The translations under genes and the position numbers were made by a program. A stretch of 64,000 nt of DNA from Candidatus Acetothermia bacterium (lineage in GTDB: Bacteria; Bipolaricaulota; Bipolaricaulia; RBG-16-55-9; JANLFV01): NCBI GenBank assembly GCA_024653345.1, contig JANLFV010000004.1:62001-126000 (forward strand), in the 5' to 3' direction. This document shows, piece by piece, positions 15,454-24,775 of this stretch (the first letter of the stretch is position 1; each line of letters starts with the position of its first letter). The notes under the pieces were generated by a model. It was not told the DNA's origin. It did no database searches and saw only the letters and a list, made by a program, of their open reading frames with translations.

Positions 15454-16262
15454 AGGAGCAGGAGCAGGTCGTCCTGGTGGTCTTAGGCCGTGGCCGGCGC
15501 GAGCAGCGCTACTTCCGCCTCGGGCGGCTCCTCCTCCGCCCGAAGGAGCTCTGCATCGTGGAGGCCGACCTGGGCGAGGAGTTCGGCGAGGTGCTCCGCG
15601 GGCCGGAGCTGATCAGGGTAAGCGAGCTCGATTACCCTCTCCAGCGGGTCCTCCGCCAGGCCACGGAGGAAGATCAACATAGAATTGCGGCAAACAGAGC
15701 CGAGGAGGAGCGGGCACTAGTCGCGGCTCAGGAGATGGTCCGTCGGCGGGGGCTGCCGATGAAGCTCGTGAGCTGCGAGTATAGCTTCGACCGCCAGCGG
15801 CTGACCTTCCACTTCACCTCGCCCCAGCGGGTCGACTTCCGCGAGCTATTGCACGAGCTCGCTGCCTACTTTCAGGCGCGGATCGTCTTACACCAGATCG
15901 GGCCCCGGGAAGAGACCCAGCTCTTGGGCGGCCTCGGGCGATGCGGCCGGACCCTCTGCTGCGCCACCTTCCTCCGGAACCCCGAGTCGATCTCGATGCG
16001 CATGGTCTACGAGCAGGAGCTGTTCGTCCCGCCCGAGCGGGTGACCGGTCTCTGCGGCCGGCTCCTCTGCTGCCTCCGCTACGAGCACCAGAACTACGTC
16101 GAGACGCTTCTCAAGCTCCCTCATATCGGCTCGCGGATCAAGCACGATGGGAAGAAGGGGAAGGTCGTGGGGCACAATATCTTCAAGGGGACCACGATCG
16201 TCGAGCTGGAGGACGGCCGGCGGGTCGAAGTCCCCGGCCTCTCCAAAGAAGATGTTGTCTGA
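15450..16262 (+). CDS. PSP1-domain protein (RicT/YaaT-like)
   Basis: This 270-residue protein has the PSP1 C-terminal domain at about 60-150 (LVSCEYSFDRQRLTFHFTSPQRVDFRELL). A cysteine-rich patch follows, GRCGRTLCC and GLCGRLLCCLRYEH at about 168-215. In B. subtilis RicT these cysteines help hold 4Fe-4S clusters in the RicAFT complex, which directs RNase Y processing and signalling. The tail VGSRIKHDGKKGKVVGHNIFKGTTIVELEDG is the usual family end. The TTG start overlaps the holB stop (TTGA), so the two are translationally coupled. The stop meets the convergent surface-protein gene with no gap. Confidence 0.88.
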   Translation: MKEQEQVVLVVLGRGRREQRYFRLGRLLLRPKELCIVEADLGEEFGEVLRGPELIRVSELDYPLQRVLRQATEEDQHRIAANRAEEERALVAAQEMVRRRGLPMKLVSCEYSFDRQRLTFHFTSPQRVDFRELLHELAAYFQARIVLHQIGPREETQLLGGLGRCGRTLCCATFLRNPESISMRMVYEQELFVPPERVTGLCGRLLCCLRYEHQNYVETLLKLPHIGSRIKHDGKKGKVVGHNIFKGTTIVELEDGRRVEVPGLSKEDVV

Positions 16263-18398
16263 TCAGAACTTCTGCTCGAGGGTCAATTCCAACCCGGCGG
16301 TGAGCTTGTCCTTAGCGGGTTCATTGGGATAGCTCTCCGCAACGAAGCTCGCGGCCAGCTTGAGCGTCAAGCCCGGGGCGATGCCCTTGGCCAGCTTGAA
16401 CTCGGCGCTCCAGGCGAGCTTATCCTTAGCCGGGGCGAGAGGGTAGGTCGTGGCCTCCCTCTCCAAGTCGAGCGTGAACCCCGGCTCGGCAAACTCTAGG
16501 ACCAATCCGAGCCCCTCGACCAGCGTCTCCTTCTCGGGAGCATTGGGGTAGTTCGTGGCCTCTCGCTCCCAGCTCAGGGTGAGGTCGGCACGGGCGAGGG
16601 CCCACTCGAGCTTGAGGTCCTGAGCCCGGACGGTGTAGTCCTTGGCACTGCTGTTGGGATAGATGATAGCCTTTGCCTCGAGGGAGCCCCTGGCCTTGAA
16701 CCCCTCCCTCTCGAAGGTGGCCGTGCCCTCCCAGTCCTGGCTCAGCTCATCTTTGGCCGGGTCGTTCGGGAAGAGCTTCCGCTGCCAGGCAGTGCTCCCC
16801 GCGAGCGAGAGCCTGCCCCGCTCGGCCTCGAACCCGACCGCGAAGGCAATATCCCTCTCGTCCTTCTTCGTCTCTGTCGGGAAAGCCTTCAGCGTGCCTG
16901 TCCCCCCTATTTCCAGATCGAGCAAGCTGAGAGCGAACTCAGCCCCCATCGTGCCGCTGATGATGCGACTTCGCTCGCGGGGCAGGATGCCCCGGACCTC
17001 CGAGATCAGCCATTCGGCATCGTCTCTGGTGATCTTCCCCTCGCGCCGCCTCCGCTCGATGAGCTCCAGGAAGTCGAGGAGATAATCGACTGCCTTCTGT
17101 CTCTGGCCATCTATGAGGGCCTGCAGTGCCTTCCCCAGCTTGTTGCCCTTCCTCTCCACGAGCTCGTCCTTTATCTCCTGGGGGAGACTCGGGCAGCTCT
17201 TGATCTCCTCCCTTAGCCGCAGAAGTTCACGCTTCACGACCTCGACCCGGCTGATTTCCACCTCCTTGGCTATCGCCTCGGGGAAGAGAGTGCGCTCGTA
17301 GCCTAGGCTTTGGGCAAGCTCCACTTCACCTAGCTCGAGCTCCATCGCCACTTCCAGCTGATCGACGAGCTTATCATCCTCTCTGGACCACCTCTCCATG
17401 AAATCTAGCTCTTGATGCTCCAGCGCTAATTGGAGATCGAATCCCTTGCCCTCGAACGCGGCGGCGAAACCGAGCGCGAAGTCTTGCTTATCCTTCCCAG
17501 GCACGGGGAAGAGCGCGCTCCCACCGTCGACGGTCCAGGCCAGCCCGATCCCTCCGATTGTGGTCGCCATGCGGAAGTTGAGATCTCTTGCGCGCTTGCT
17601 CTTATCGATCTTTCCCATGATCGTCTCGGCTCTAGAGATGAGGGAATCTGCCTCGGCAGAGATGATCAAGCCCTCGCCGTATCCGTCCTCAACGAGGCGG
17701 ATGAACTCCGTGAGCTGCCGGATCGCCCGCGAGTTTTCCCCGCGATCAGCCGCCGCCTTGGCCACGTCCAGATTCCCGTTCAACAGCTCAGCGAAGGCAG
17801 CGGGGATGCAATCGGTCTCGGACGAGGCGGCGAAGGGGGCACAGGTCAGATCGATCGTATCCTCCTTGAGGCCCTCGATGTTGTTGATGTTCCTGATCGC
17901 TGTCTTGGCCTTGCCTCTCAGCTTGTTCGCATCATCTTTGCGCGTAAGCTTCTTCGCGACATAGGCTGAGCTGACGGCCTCCCTGAAGTCCCTCAACTCC
18001 TCAACCGCTTCATCGAGACGGCCACTCTCCAGCAGCCTGGTGATCGCCTCAAGCCAGGTGAGCCACTCTGCTCTCAGGTTCTCCTTGATCTTGCCGGGCT
18101 CGATACTTCTCACGTCCTTCCTGATCGCCTCGAGCCCCTCGAGCGCCTTGACAAGATCGCCGATCTTCACCTGATGGACATTGCTGATTGCTTCCTCTAG
18201 GGTTGCGCTCGCCTTGAGGTTCAGCCCCGCAAAGGGGGGCCTCAGATTGAGCTCCGAGACAAGGTCGAGATACTCTTCGGCGATTCCATTTATATTGCTC
18301 AGCGCTTTGAACTCGGTTGTGCCCTGCCAATCACCGCTCGCGGCGGATGGCAGGTGCACAGCAAGGACTAAGACCAAAGCTAAGCCGATCTCCCTCAT
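16263..18398 (-). CDS. Large exported protein with helical repeats and beta-hairpin repeats (outer-membrane barrel candidate)
   Basis: 711 residues of no family I can name. A signal peptide (MREIGLALVLVLAVHLPSAASG) leads. The first half is charged and helical, with three FIMAH-like units, for example FIRLVEDGYGEGLIISAEADSLISRA and LDFLELIERRRREGKITRDDAEWLI. From about residue 500 the chain alternates strands such as LTLSWEREATNYP with turns built on YPNxPAKDxL. At least five turn copies are clear, and two looser ones lie near residues 300 and 490. It ends in LELTLEQKF, a C-terminal Phe as in outer-membrane barrels. Export to an outer membrane is an inference. A minus-strand TATAAT lies at about 18477-18472, leaving a leader of roughly 65 nt. 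Confidence 0.7.
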   Translation of the reverse strand: MREIGLALVLVLAVHLPSAASGDWQGTTEFKALSNINGIAEEYLDLVSELNLRPPFAGLNLKASATLEEAISNVHQVKIGDLVKALEGLEAIRKDVRSIEPGKIKENLRAEWLTWLEAITRLLESGRLDEAVEELRDFREAVSSAYVAKKLTRKDDANKLRGKAKTAIRNINNIEGLKEDTIDLTCAPFAASSETDCIPAAFAELLNGNLDVAKAAADRGENSRAIRQLTEFIRLVEDGYGEGLIISAEADSLISRAETIMGKIDKSKRARDLNFRMATTIGGIGLAWTVDGGSALFPVPGKDKQDFALGFAAAFEGKGFDLQLALEHQELDFMERWSREDDKLVDQLEVAMELELGEVELAQSLGYERTLFPEAIAKEVEISRVEVVKRELLRLREEIKSCPSLPQEIKDELVERKGNKLGKALQALIDGQRQKAVDYLLDFLELIERRRREGKITRDDAEWLISEVRGILPRERSRIISGTMGAEFALSLLDLEIGGTGTLKAFPTETKKDERDIAFAVGFEAERGRLSLAGSTAWQRKLFPNDPAKDELSQDWEGTATFEREGFKARGSLEAKAIIYPNSSAKDYTVRAQDLKLEWALARADLTLSWEREATNYPNAPEKETLVEGLGLVLEFAEPGFTLDLEREATTYPLAPAKDKLAWSAEFKLAKGIAPGLTLKLAASFVAESYPNEPAKDKLTAGLELTLEQKF

Positions 18399-18703
18399 CC
18401 TGCGCCCGCCGGAGCGCCAAGGTCAGCCCTGGATCTGCCGCTGGCCTGGTGCCCCAGTGCTCGCTAAGCATATTATACAACGAAACAGGCATACGCGAGA
18501 GGTTCTCTTCTAGCCCGATCAGAACAGCACAGTGAGCAACCCACGCTAAGTTGGCCTCATAGTCGGGAGGGCCGGTTGAGGCAGAGGAAGCTCAACAGGA
18601 AAGGTTTATGGCGTCGCTGTCCGCACCGAATCCCGGCTGGAGCCGCGGATCGCTTCAGAAGCTGGACAGCTAGCGTCATCCAGGTGTCTGTGGCAGGGCT
18701 AGT
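18399..18703. other. Intergenic stretch of about 305 nt
   Basis: It holds the minus-strand -10 TATAAT (18472-18477) for the surface-protein gene, and a small dyad GTTGAGGCAGAGGAAGCTCAAC near 18575. I see no ORF with a ribosome-binding site and no RNA fold that I recognise. Confidence 0.5.
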
Positions 18704-20155
18704 TCAGCGGCGAACCGGGCGCAGCTCGGCCCGCAAGATCGGCTGGCGGGCGGCCCGGACCTCATCGAGCCGGCGGACCGGGGCATTGTGGGGGGCCTCC
18801 TTGAGCAATTGCGGATGCTCCTTAGCCTCCTTGGCAATCTCCTCCAGTGCGGCGATGAACCGGTCGAGCTCCTCCTTGCTCACCGTCTCGGTCGGCTCGA
18901 TCATCAGGGCCTCCTCCACGATCAGCGGGAAGTAGATCGTCGGGGGATGGAAGCCGTAGTCGATCAGCCGCTTGGCGATGTCGAGTGTCCGGACATCATT
19001 CCCCAGGCCCTTCCCGGAGAGGACGAACTCGTGCTTGCAGAGCCGATCATAAGGGAGCTTGTAAGTCCGCTTCAGCCGCTCCTTGAGGTAGTTCGCGGCC
19101 AGGACCGCGCTCCCGCTCACAGCCCGGAGGCCCTCATCCCCGAGCATCAGGATGTAGGCGTAAGCCCGGACCATCACCGCGAAGTGCCCGTAGAAGCTGT
19201 GGATTCCTCCGATTGATTTGGGCCGGTCGTAGTCGAGGTAGTAGCGTTCGCCCTTCCTGGCGACCACCGGGACCGGGAGGTACGGCTCCAGCTCTTCGGT
19301 CACGGCCACTGGGCCGGAGCCGGGCCCGCCGCCCCCGTGAGGGGTCGAGAAGGTCTTGTGGAGGTTGAAGTGGACGATGTCCATCCCCATGTCGCCCGGC
19401 CTGGCCCGGCCGACGATCGAGTTTAGGTTCGCCCCGTCGAAGTAGCAGAGCCCGCCGGCTTTATGAATAACTTCGGCAACCTCGAGGATCGCCTCCTCGA
19501 AGATCCCCAGGGTGTTCGGGACGGTGAGCATGATCCCGGCGACCTCCTCGGTCATGTTCCTCTTCAGGCCCGCGAGGTCGACCATCCCCCGCTCGTCCGA
19601 GGGGGTCTCGATGACCTGAAATCCGGCGGTATGGGCCGAGGCGGGGTTCGTCCCGTGGGCCGAGTCGGGGAGGAGGATCTTAGTTCGCCGCTCGCCCCGC
19701 TCTTCAAAGTATTTCTTGATCAAAAGCATCCCCACCAGCTCGCCGTGGGCCCCCGCGGCCGGCTGGAGGGTGATCCCCGGTAAGCCGGCAATGCCCTTGA
19801 GCAGCTCCCCCAGCTCGAACATCAGCCTCAAGATCCCCTGCGAGAGCTCCTCCCCTTGCAACGGATGAGCAAACTTGAACTGGGGAAGCCGCGCCAGGTC
19901 CTCGTTGACCTTGGGGTTATACTTCATCGTGCAGCTCCCCAGGGGGTAGAGGCCGTCGTCCACGCCGTAGTTCAGTTTCGAGAGCCTCGTATAATGCCGG
20001 ACGAGGTCGGGCTGGCTCACCTCGGGGAGCCCGGGCGGCTCGCGCCGGAGCAGCCTCTTTGGGATCAGCTCCTCGAGCGGCCTTTCGGGGAGATCGAGCC
20101 GGGGGAGGCTCACCCCCCGCCTTCCGGGCTTGCTCAGCTCGAAGATCGTGCTCAT
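18704..20155 (-). CDS. gcvPB: Glycine dehydrogenase (decarboxylating) subunit 2
   Basis: A 483-residue PLP-dependent half of the glycine cleavage P-protein. It decarboxylates glycine and passes aminomethyl to GcvH lipoyl. The PLP lysine is in [18 protein letters not shown] near residue 265. The N-terminal [25 protein letters not shown] and the [12 protein letters not shown] segment are diagnostic. A two-subunit P-protein is typical of Firmicutes, Thermotogae, Thermus and archaea. It starts 4 nt after the gcvPA stop; both follow gcvH. gcvT is not in the window. Confidence 0.95.
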   Translation of the reverse strand: MSTIFELSKPGRRGVSLPRLDLPERPLEELIPKRLLRREPPGLPEVSQPDLVRHYTRLSKLNYGVDDGLYPLGSCTMKYNPKVNEDLARLPQFKFAHPLQGEELSQGILRLMFELGELLKGIAGLPGITLQPAAGAHGELVGMLLIKKYFEERGERRTKILLPDSAHGTNPASAHTAGFQVIETPSDERGMVDLAGLKRNMTEEVAGIMLTVPNTLGIFEEAILEVAEVIHKAGGLCYFDGANLNSIVGRARPGDMGMDIVHFNLHKTFSTPHGGGGPGSGPVAVTEELEPYLPVPVVARKGERYYLDYDRPKSIGGIHSFYGHFAVMVRAYAYILMLGDEGLRAVSGSAVLAANYLKERLKRTYKLPYDRLCKHEFVLSGKGLGNDVRTLDIAKRLIDYGFHPPTIYFPLIVEEALMIEPTETVSKEELDRFIAALEEIAKEAKEHPQLLKEAPHNAPVRRLDEVRAARQPILRAELRPVRR

Positions 20156-20159
20156 CGCA

Positions 20160-21503
20160 TCAAGCCTCCCTCAGCCCCTCTACGAAGAGGTCGAGCTCCT
20201 CCCTCGTCCGCTTCTCCGTCACTGCCACCAGAATGGAATCCCCGAGGCCGTATGGCGAGAGATCGAGCCCGCCCAGGATTTCGGCCTCCCGGAGGGCCGC
20301 CAGAACCTCGCCGGGCTTCCGGGGGGTCTGGACCACGAACTCGTTGAAGAACGGCCCGGCGAACTTGAGCCTATAGCCCTTTATCCCACTGATCCGCTCG
20401 GCAAGGTAATGGGCCTTCTGGAGGTTCAGTTCGGCTAGTTCGCGCAGGCCCTCCTTCCCCAGGGCCGAAAGCCAGACCGTGGCCGCGAGGGCGCAGAGAG
20501 CCTCATTGGTGCAGATGTTCGAGGTGGCCCGCTCCCGGCGGATGTGCTGCTCCCTCGTCTGGAGGGCCATCACATAGCCGGTCTTCCCTTCGGCATCGAC
20601 CGTCCGGCCCGAGACCCGCCCCGGCATCTGCCTTAGGTATTTTTGCCTGGTGGCGAATAGCCCGAGGAGCGGGCCGCCGAAGTCCGGGGGGTTTCCCAGC
20701 GCTTGCCCTTCCCCGACGACGATGTCCGCCCCGAACTCGCCCGGCGGCCTCAAAAGGCCCAGGGAGATGGGGTTCGTGCTCACGATCAGGAAGGCCTGGC
20801 CGAGTGATTCCTTCAAACCCTCGAGGTCCTCGATGACCCCGAAGAAGTTGGGGGATTGAATGAGCAGGCCCCCAAACTCGGTTCCAGAGGCAAGGGCCTG
20901 GTCGAGGGCCCGGCGGGCGAGCAGCCCGCGCTCATCATACGGTAGTTCGATCAGCTCGAGTTCCGCGGCCCAGGCGTAGGTCCTCAAGACCTGGCGGTAG
21001 TGAGGGTTCAGGCTCGCGGCCAGGAGGAACTTCCGCTTCCCCGTGACCCGCGCAGCCATGAACATCGCCTCGGCCAGGGCCGTGGCCCCGTCATACATCG
21101 AGCTATTGGCCACCTCCATCCCCGTCAGCTCGCAGACCATCGTCTGGAACTCGAACATCCAGGTGAGGGTCCCTTGAGAGACCTCGGCCTGGTAGGGCGT
21201 GTAGGCGGTGTAAAACTCCGATCGGGAGATGAGGTGCTCCACGACCGCGGGGATGAAGTGGTCGTAGATCCCCCCGCCGAGAAAGGAGACGAACTCCGTG
21301 GGGTCGAGGTTCTGGGCCGCGCGCTCGCGGAGCTCATGGGCGACCTCGAGCTCGCTTTTCGGCCCGAGCCCGAGGGGCTTGTATCTTTTCAAGACCTCGG
21401 CGGGGATGTCGGCGAAGAGTTCCTCAATGGAACTTACCCCGATCGCCTCCAGCATCTCCGCGATCTCCTCGGGGGTGTGGGGGATGAACTCCGCGGCCAT
21501 CAT
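20160..21503 (-). CDS. gcvPA: Glycine dehydrogenase (decarboxylating) subunit 1
   Basis: A 447-residue partner of GcvPB. It begins [29 protein letters not shown] and has [40 protein letters not shown] and [19 protein letters not shown], all standard in the N-terminal half of P-protein, which lacks the PLP lysine. Two ATG codons occur at the start; the first overlaps the gcvH stop (ATGA). Together with gcvPB it forms the heterotetramer that converts glycine to CO2 plus aminomethyl-lipoyl-H. Confidence 0.95.
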   Translation of the reverse strand: MMAAEFIPHTPEEIAEMLEAIGVSSIEELFADIPAEVLKRYKPLGLGPKSELEVAHELRERAAQNLDPTEFVSFLGGGIYDHFIPAVVEHLISRSEFYTAYTPYQAEVSQGTLTWMFEFQTMVCELTGMEVANSSMYDGATALAEAMFMAARVTGKRKFLLAASLNPHYRQVLRTYAWAAELELIELPYDERGLLARRALDQALASGTEFGGLLIQSPNFFGVIEDLEGLKESLGQAFLIVSTNPISLGLLRPPGEFGADIVVGEGQALGNPPDFGGPLLGLFATRQKYLRQMPGRVSGRTVDAEGKTGYVMALQTREQHIRRERATSNICTNEALCALAATVWLSALGKEGLRELAELNLQKAHYLAERISGIKGYRLKFAGPFFNEFVVQTPRKPGEVLAALREAEILGGLDLSPYGLGDSILVAVTEKRTREELDLFVEGLREA

Positions 21504-21886
21504 TCCTCGCCCTTCTCCAGGAACCTCTCGTATTCCTCGGCGGTCATCAGCCTCTCCAGCTCCTTGGGGTCGGCCATCTCGATGAGGGCGAGCCAGCCCT
21601 GGTCGTGCGGCGACTTGTTGATCAATTCCGGCTCATCGCTCAGCCGCTCATTCACCTCCACGACCTTCCCGCTCACCGGGGCGTAGACATCGGAGACGGC
21701 TTTCACTGACTCGACGGTCGCGAACCCCTCGCCCTGCTTCACCTCCCGCCCGACGGCCGGGAGCTCGACATAGACGATATCCCCCAGCTCGCTCTGGGCA
21801 TGGTCGGTGATCCCGACCCGCGCTCGGCTCCCCTCGGCCTTGGCCCACTCGTGGTCCTTTGTATAACGAAACTCCTTCGGGTGCAT
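21500..21886 (-). CDS. gcvH: Glycine cleavage system H protein
   Basis: A 128-residue lipoyl carrier. The lipoylated lysine is in TVESVKAVSDVYAPVSG near residue 64, and the opening FRYTKDHEWAK is conserved. GGGAGGAGAG precedes the ATG. As first gene of the operon it has its own promoter: minus-strand TTGAAG and TATAAT with 18-nt spacing. Confidence 0.96.
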   Translation of the reverse strand: MHPKEFRYTKDHEWAKAEGSRARVGITDHAQSELGDIVYVELPAVGREVKQGEGFATVESVKAVSDVYAPVSGKVVEVNERLSDEPELINKSPHDQGWLALIEMADPKELERLMTAEEYERFLEKGEE

Positions 21887-21912
21887 CTCTCCTCCCTTCA
21901 GCAGTGCGGCGG

Positions 21913-21942
21913 ATTATAGCGCCGGGCGGAGCGCGGCTTCAA
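21913..21942 (-). promoter_or_regulatory. Promoter of the gcvH-gcvPA-gcvPB operon
   Basis: On the minus strand TTGAAG (21942-21937) and TATAAT (21918-21913) are 18 nt apart. The leader is about 20 nt, too short for the glycine riboswitch found at some gcv operons. Confidence 0.65.
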
Positions 21943-21980
21943 GCTCGCCCAGCTAGCTGGAAGGGGCGACTGCTCGCGGT

Positions 21981-22009
21981 TTGAATTTGCCCTGCCGGTG
22001 ACCTATACT
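21981..22009 (+). promoter_or_regulatory. Promoter of the membrane protein/NTPase/F420 operon
   Basis: TTGAAT (21981-21986), 17-nt spacer, TATACT (22004-22009). The leader to ATG 22042 is about 25 nt and contains GGGAGG. Confidence 0.7.
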
Positions 22010-22041
22010 CTGCAAAGCCAAATCGCATTCGGGAGGCAAGC

Positions 22042-22716
22042 ATGGAAAGGCAGAAGAATTCGTGGGATATCCTGATCGGGATAGTCGTGTTCGGCTCGCT
22101 CTGGGGGACCCTGGAGGCCACGGTCGGGGGGCTCCTCCACCTCGTTCATTTTCCCTACGCGGGGGCGATCATGGCCAATATCGGCTTCACGCTCATGGCC
22201 ACGGCCGTCGCCATCTACAGGCGGCCGAGCCTCCCGCTGGGGATCGGCCTCGTCGCCGCCTCCTTCAAGCTCTTGGACATCCTCCTTCTCTCGCTCTCGC
22301 CCTTTGCCCAGGCTGTGGTCAACCCGGCGGTCGCGATCGTTCTGGAGGCCTTGGCCTTCCAGGTGGCGGTCACCCTTCTCTGGAAGCCATATCTAAAGGG
22401 CAGCCTGGCGCGGAGTGGAGCGGGCCTGCTCGGGATGTATCTGGCCTACTTCGCGATCGCCCTTGTCTTCTTCTACGCCCTCGGCAGGGGCCCGCGGGAG
22501 GTGCTCACTCCTGGGGAGCTGCTGAGCTTTGCCCTGCGCGACGGCGCACTAGCCGCTGGGATCACTCTCCTCAGCGTCCCTCTCGGCCACCGGCTCGGCC
22601 AGTGGCTGAGCCAGGCGAAGGAGCGGGCGATCCTGGCTCGCCCTAAGCTCTATTATCTCGGCGCGACCGGGTTGATCGCGCTCTGCTGGCTTGCCGCGGC
22701 CCTCAGCCTGCGATGA
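22042..22716 (+). CDS. Multi-pass membrane protein of unknown function
   Basis: I do not recognise this 224-residue protein. It has about six hydrophobic helices (near 10-30, 40-60, 63-85, 92-112, 126-146, 165-185) and one at the C-terminus. An SLWGTLEA motif in the first helix and small polar residues inside helices suggest a transporter subunit, perhaps an ECF-type substrate-binding component, but no signature confirms that. GGGAGGCAAGC precedes ATG 22042. The stop overlaps the start of the THEP1-like NTPase by 4 nt, so the two are co-translated, and the F420 genes follow in the same unit. Confidence 0.8.
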   Translation: MERQKNSWDILIGIVVFGSLWGTLEATVGGLLHLVHFPYAGAIMANIGFTLMATAVAIYRRPSLPLGIGLVAASFKLLDILLLSLSPFAQAVVNPAVAIVLEALAFQVAVTLLWKPYLKGSLARSGAGLLGMYLAYFAIALVFFYALGRGPREVLTPGELLSFALRDGALAAGITLLSVPLGHRLGQWLSQAKERAILARPKLYYLGATGLIALCWLAAALSLR

Positions 22717-23207
22717 AGGTCCTGCTCACCGGGGGGCTTAGGGTCGGGAAGAGCACCGTCGTCGAAAGGGTCCTGGAGCTCTGGCCAGACTCCTTCGGCG
22801 GCTTTAGGACGATCCGTTGCCCTGGCGGCTACAAGATTGTGGACCTCGCGACCGGGCAGGCGGCACTGATCGCCAGGAATGGCAAGTCCGGCCTGATCCA
22901 ATATCCTGCGGCCTTTGAAGAGGTGGGAGTGGCGGCCATCGCCCGGGCCCTCGATTCCAAGGACCTGGTGGTCATGGACGAGCTAGGGTTCCTCGAGCTC
23001 GCTGCTCCCCGGTTCCAGGAGGCTGTCCTCGCCGCCCTCCGCGGGGCGAAGCCGGTCCTGGGGGTTGTGAAGCAGGAGCGGAATCCCTTCCTTGACAAGA
23101 TCCGTGCACTCCAGGAGATCACGCTTGTCGAGGTTCGGAAGGAGAATCGGGACCTGTTACCGATTGAGATCGCCCGGCTTCTCATGGCCGCACCTTCGCG
23201 AAGATGA
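22713..23207 (+). CDS. THEP1-like nucleoside-triphosphatase
   Basis: A 164-residue P-loop protein. Walker A is TGGLRVGKSTVVER at residues 6-19 and Walker B is DLVVMDELGFLEL at about 84-96. Short length and the MDELGxLEL pattern match the archaeal/bacterial THEP1 (YjeE-unrelated) NTPase family, known for slow hydrolysis of many NTPs; its cell role is not settled. ATGA overlaps join it to the membrane protein upstream and to the F420 reductase downstream. That makes it part of a four-gene unit and suggests a role in cofactor or nucleotide handling; this is inference. Confidence 0.78.
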   Translation: MKVLLTGGLRVGKSTVVERVLELWPDSFGGFRTIRCPGGYKIVDLATGQAALIARNGKSGLIQYPAAFEEVGVAAIARALDSKDLVVMDELGFLELAAPRFQEAVLAALRGAKPVLGVVKQERNPFLDKIRALQEITLVEVRKENRDLLPIEIARLLMAAPSRR

Positions 23208-23869
23208 AGATTGCGATTATCGGCGGGACGGGGCGGCAGGGGTTCGGGCTGGCACTGCGCCTCGCAGCGAGCGGGATGGAGGTGCTCATCGGCTCACGGG
23301 TGCGGGAGAAGGCTGCCGAGAAGGCCCGCGAGCTGGCGGAGAAGTTGGCTGCAAGAGGAGTCGAGGCTCAGGAAAGGGTAACGGGCCTCGACAACTTCGC
23401 GGCCGCTCGGGAAGCGGAGATCGTCTTCATGACCGTCCCCTATCCCGCAGGGCGAGAGATCGCCGCCTCTCTAAAGGAAGTTCTGAAGGGGAAGATCTTC
23501 GTCGACATCTCCGTCCCGCTCAAGAGCTTCAACCCTCCTGAGGTGGAGATGCCCCCGGAGGGCTCGGCTGCGGAGGAGATCCAGGCCCTCCTGGGCGAGG
23601 AGGTGAGGGTTGTGGGTGCCTTCAAGGCCGTCTCCTCGCACGCGCTGGCGAACCTCGAACGGCCTGTGGAATCCGATGTGCTCCTCTGCGGCGATGACCC
23701 GGCAGCTAAGGAAGAAGTAAAGGCAGTGTGCGAGAGGCTGGGACTGAGGGCGTTCGACGCCGGCGGACTCCGAAGCGCCCGAACGACCGAGCGGCTTGCC
23801 GCGCTCCTCATCGGCCTGAACCAGAGATATAAGCGGAGGGCGATCGGGATCAGGCTGACTGGGACCTAG
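23204..23869 (+). CDS. npdG: NADPH-dependent F420 reductase (F420:NADP oxidoreductase)
   Basis: A 221-residue protein with the N-terminal dinucleotide fold MKIAIIGGTGRQGFGLALRLA and the NADP-phosphate pocket IGSRVREKA. The family segment IVFMTVPYPAGREIAASLKE follows, then FVDISVPL, VGAFKAVSSHAL and DAGGLRSARTTERLAALLIGLN. These fit the Fno/NpdG group, which passes hydride between NADPH and coenzyme F420. The alternative, a related NADP-dependent reductase with another partner, is less likely because cofE follows 3 nt later. Confidence 0.87.
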   Translation: MKIAIIGGTGRQGFGLALRLAASGMEVLIGSRVREKAAEKARELAEKLAARGVEAQERVTGLDNFAAAREAEIVFMTVPYPAGREIAASLKEVLKGKIFVDISVPLKSFNPPEVEMPPEGSAAEEIQALLGEEVRVVGAFKAVSSHALANLERPVESDVLLCGDDPAAKEEVKAVCERLGLRAFDAGGLRSARTTERLAALLIGLNQRYKRRAIGIRLTGT

Positions 23870-23872
23870 CGC

Positions 23873-24634
23873 ATGATGCACAGGCGACTGGAGATCTGGG
23901 GGATCGAGGGCTTTCCGATCCTCACCGGCCCGTGCGACCTCCCGAGAGAGATCGTCGCGGCACTGGGGAGGGCCAGGCTCCCGCTCGACCACGGCGATGT
24001 CCTCGTTGTCACGCACAAGATCGTCTCGAAGGCCGAGGGGAGGGTCGTCGAGCTAGGCGAGATCGAGCCAAGCCCGCAAGCGCGCGAACTCGCGGCCAGG
24101 ACGGAGAAGGACGCACGGCTCGTGGAGGTCATCCTGGGGGAGACGGAGGAGATCCTTCGGGCGGAGCGGGGCCACCTGATCGTAGAGCAGCGCGCCGGCT
24201 ACATTTGCGCTAACGCTGGCGTGGACCGCTCCAACTCCGGCGGCCTCGGCAGGGTTGCCCTCTTGCCGGAAGACCCGGACCGCTCAGCGCGGGAGATCAG
24301 GGAGCGAATAAGGGAGGACCTGGGCAAGGAGCTGGCAGTGCTCATCAGCGACACTCACGGTCGGCCCTGGCGGAACGGCGCGATCGGCCTCTGCATCGGC
24401 CTGGCAGGGATGGAGCCACTCCTCGATCTCAGGGGGAACAGCGACCTCTTCGGGTATAAGATGACCTCCTCGATCGAGTGCGTCGCCGACGAGCTAGCCG
24501 CGGCTGCTACACTCGTGATGGGCCAGTGCGACGAGGGGATCCCTCTGGCTCTCATCAAGGGCCTAGCCTTCGCCCCGAAGACCGGCTCGGCGCGCCAGAT
24601 CCTCAGAGCCAAGGAGAAGGACCTCTTCAGATAG
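23873..24634 (+). CDS. cofE: Coenzyme F420-0:L-glutamate ligase
   Basis: A 253-residue CofE, which adds gamma-linked glutamates to F420-0 using GTP. The marks are DVLVVTHKIVSKAEGRVV near residue 45, AGYICANAGVDRSNS near 108, VLISDTHGRPWRNGAIGLCIGLAG near 160, and the C-terminal VMGQCDEGIPLALIKGL. Length matches the archaeal single-domain form; it lacks the FbiB nitroreductase extension of actinobacteria. Two ATGs (23873, 23876) are possible starts. With npdG it shows that this organism probably makes and uses F420; cofC, cofD and the FO synthase are not in the window. Confidence 0.92.
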   Translation: MMHRRLEIWGIEGFPILTGPCDLPREIVAALGRARLPLDHGDVLVVTHKIVSKAEGRVVELGEIEPSPQARELAARTEKDARLVEVILGETEEILRAERGHLIVEQRAGYICANAGVDRSNSGGLGRVALLPEDPDRSAREIRERIREDLGKELAVLISDTHGRPWRNGAIGLCIGLAGMEPLLDLRGNSDLFGYKMTSSIECVADELAAAATLVMGQCDEGIPLALIKGLAFAPKTGSARQILRAKEKDLFR

Positions 24635-24775
24635 GCTCTCCCCGCAGCGGCGCTCCTTCACCTTCCCTCAGGGGTTGAAGCCGAGGGCAGAGGCTTCGGA
24701 TCTGCAGGAGTGAGGCATCGCCCAGCCCGGGGAAGGCTTTGCTCCCGGCCCGCGAATCTGCTATTCTAGCCTGGT

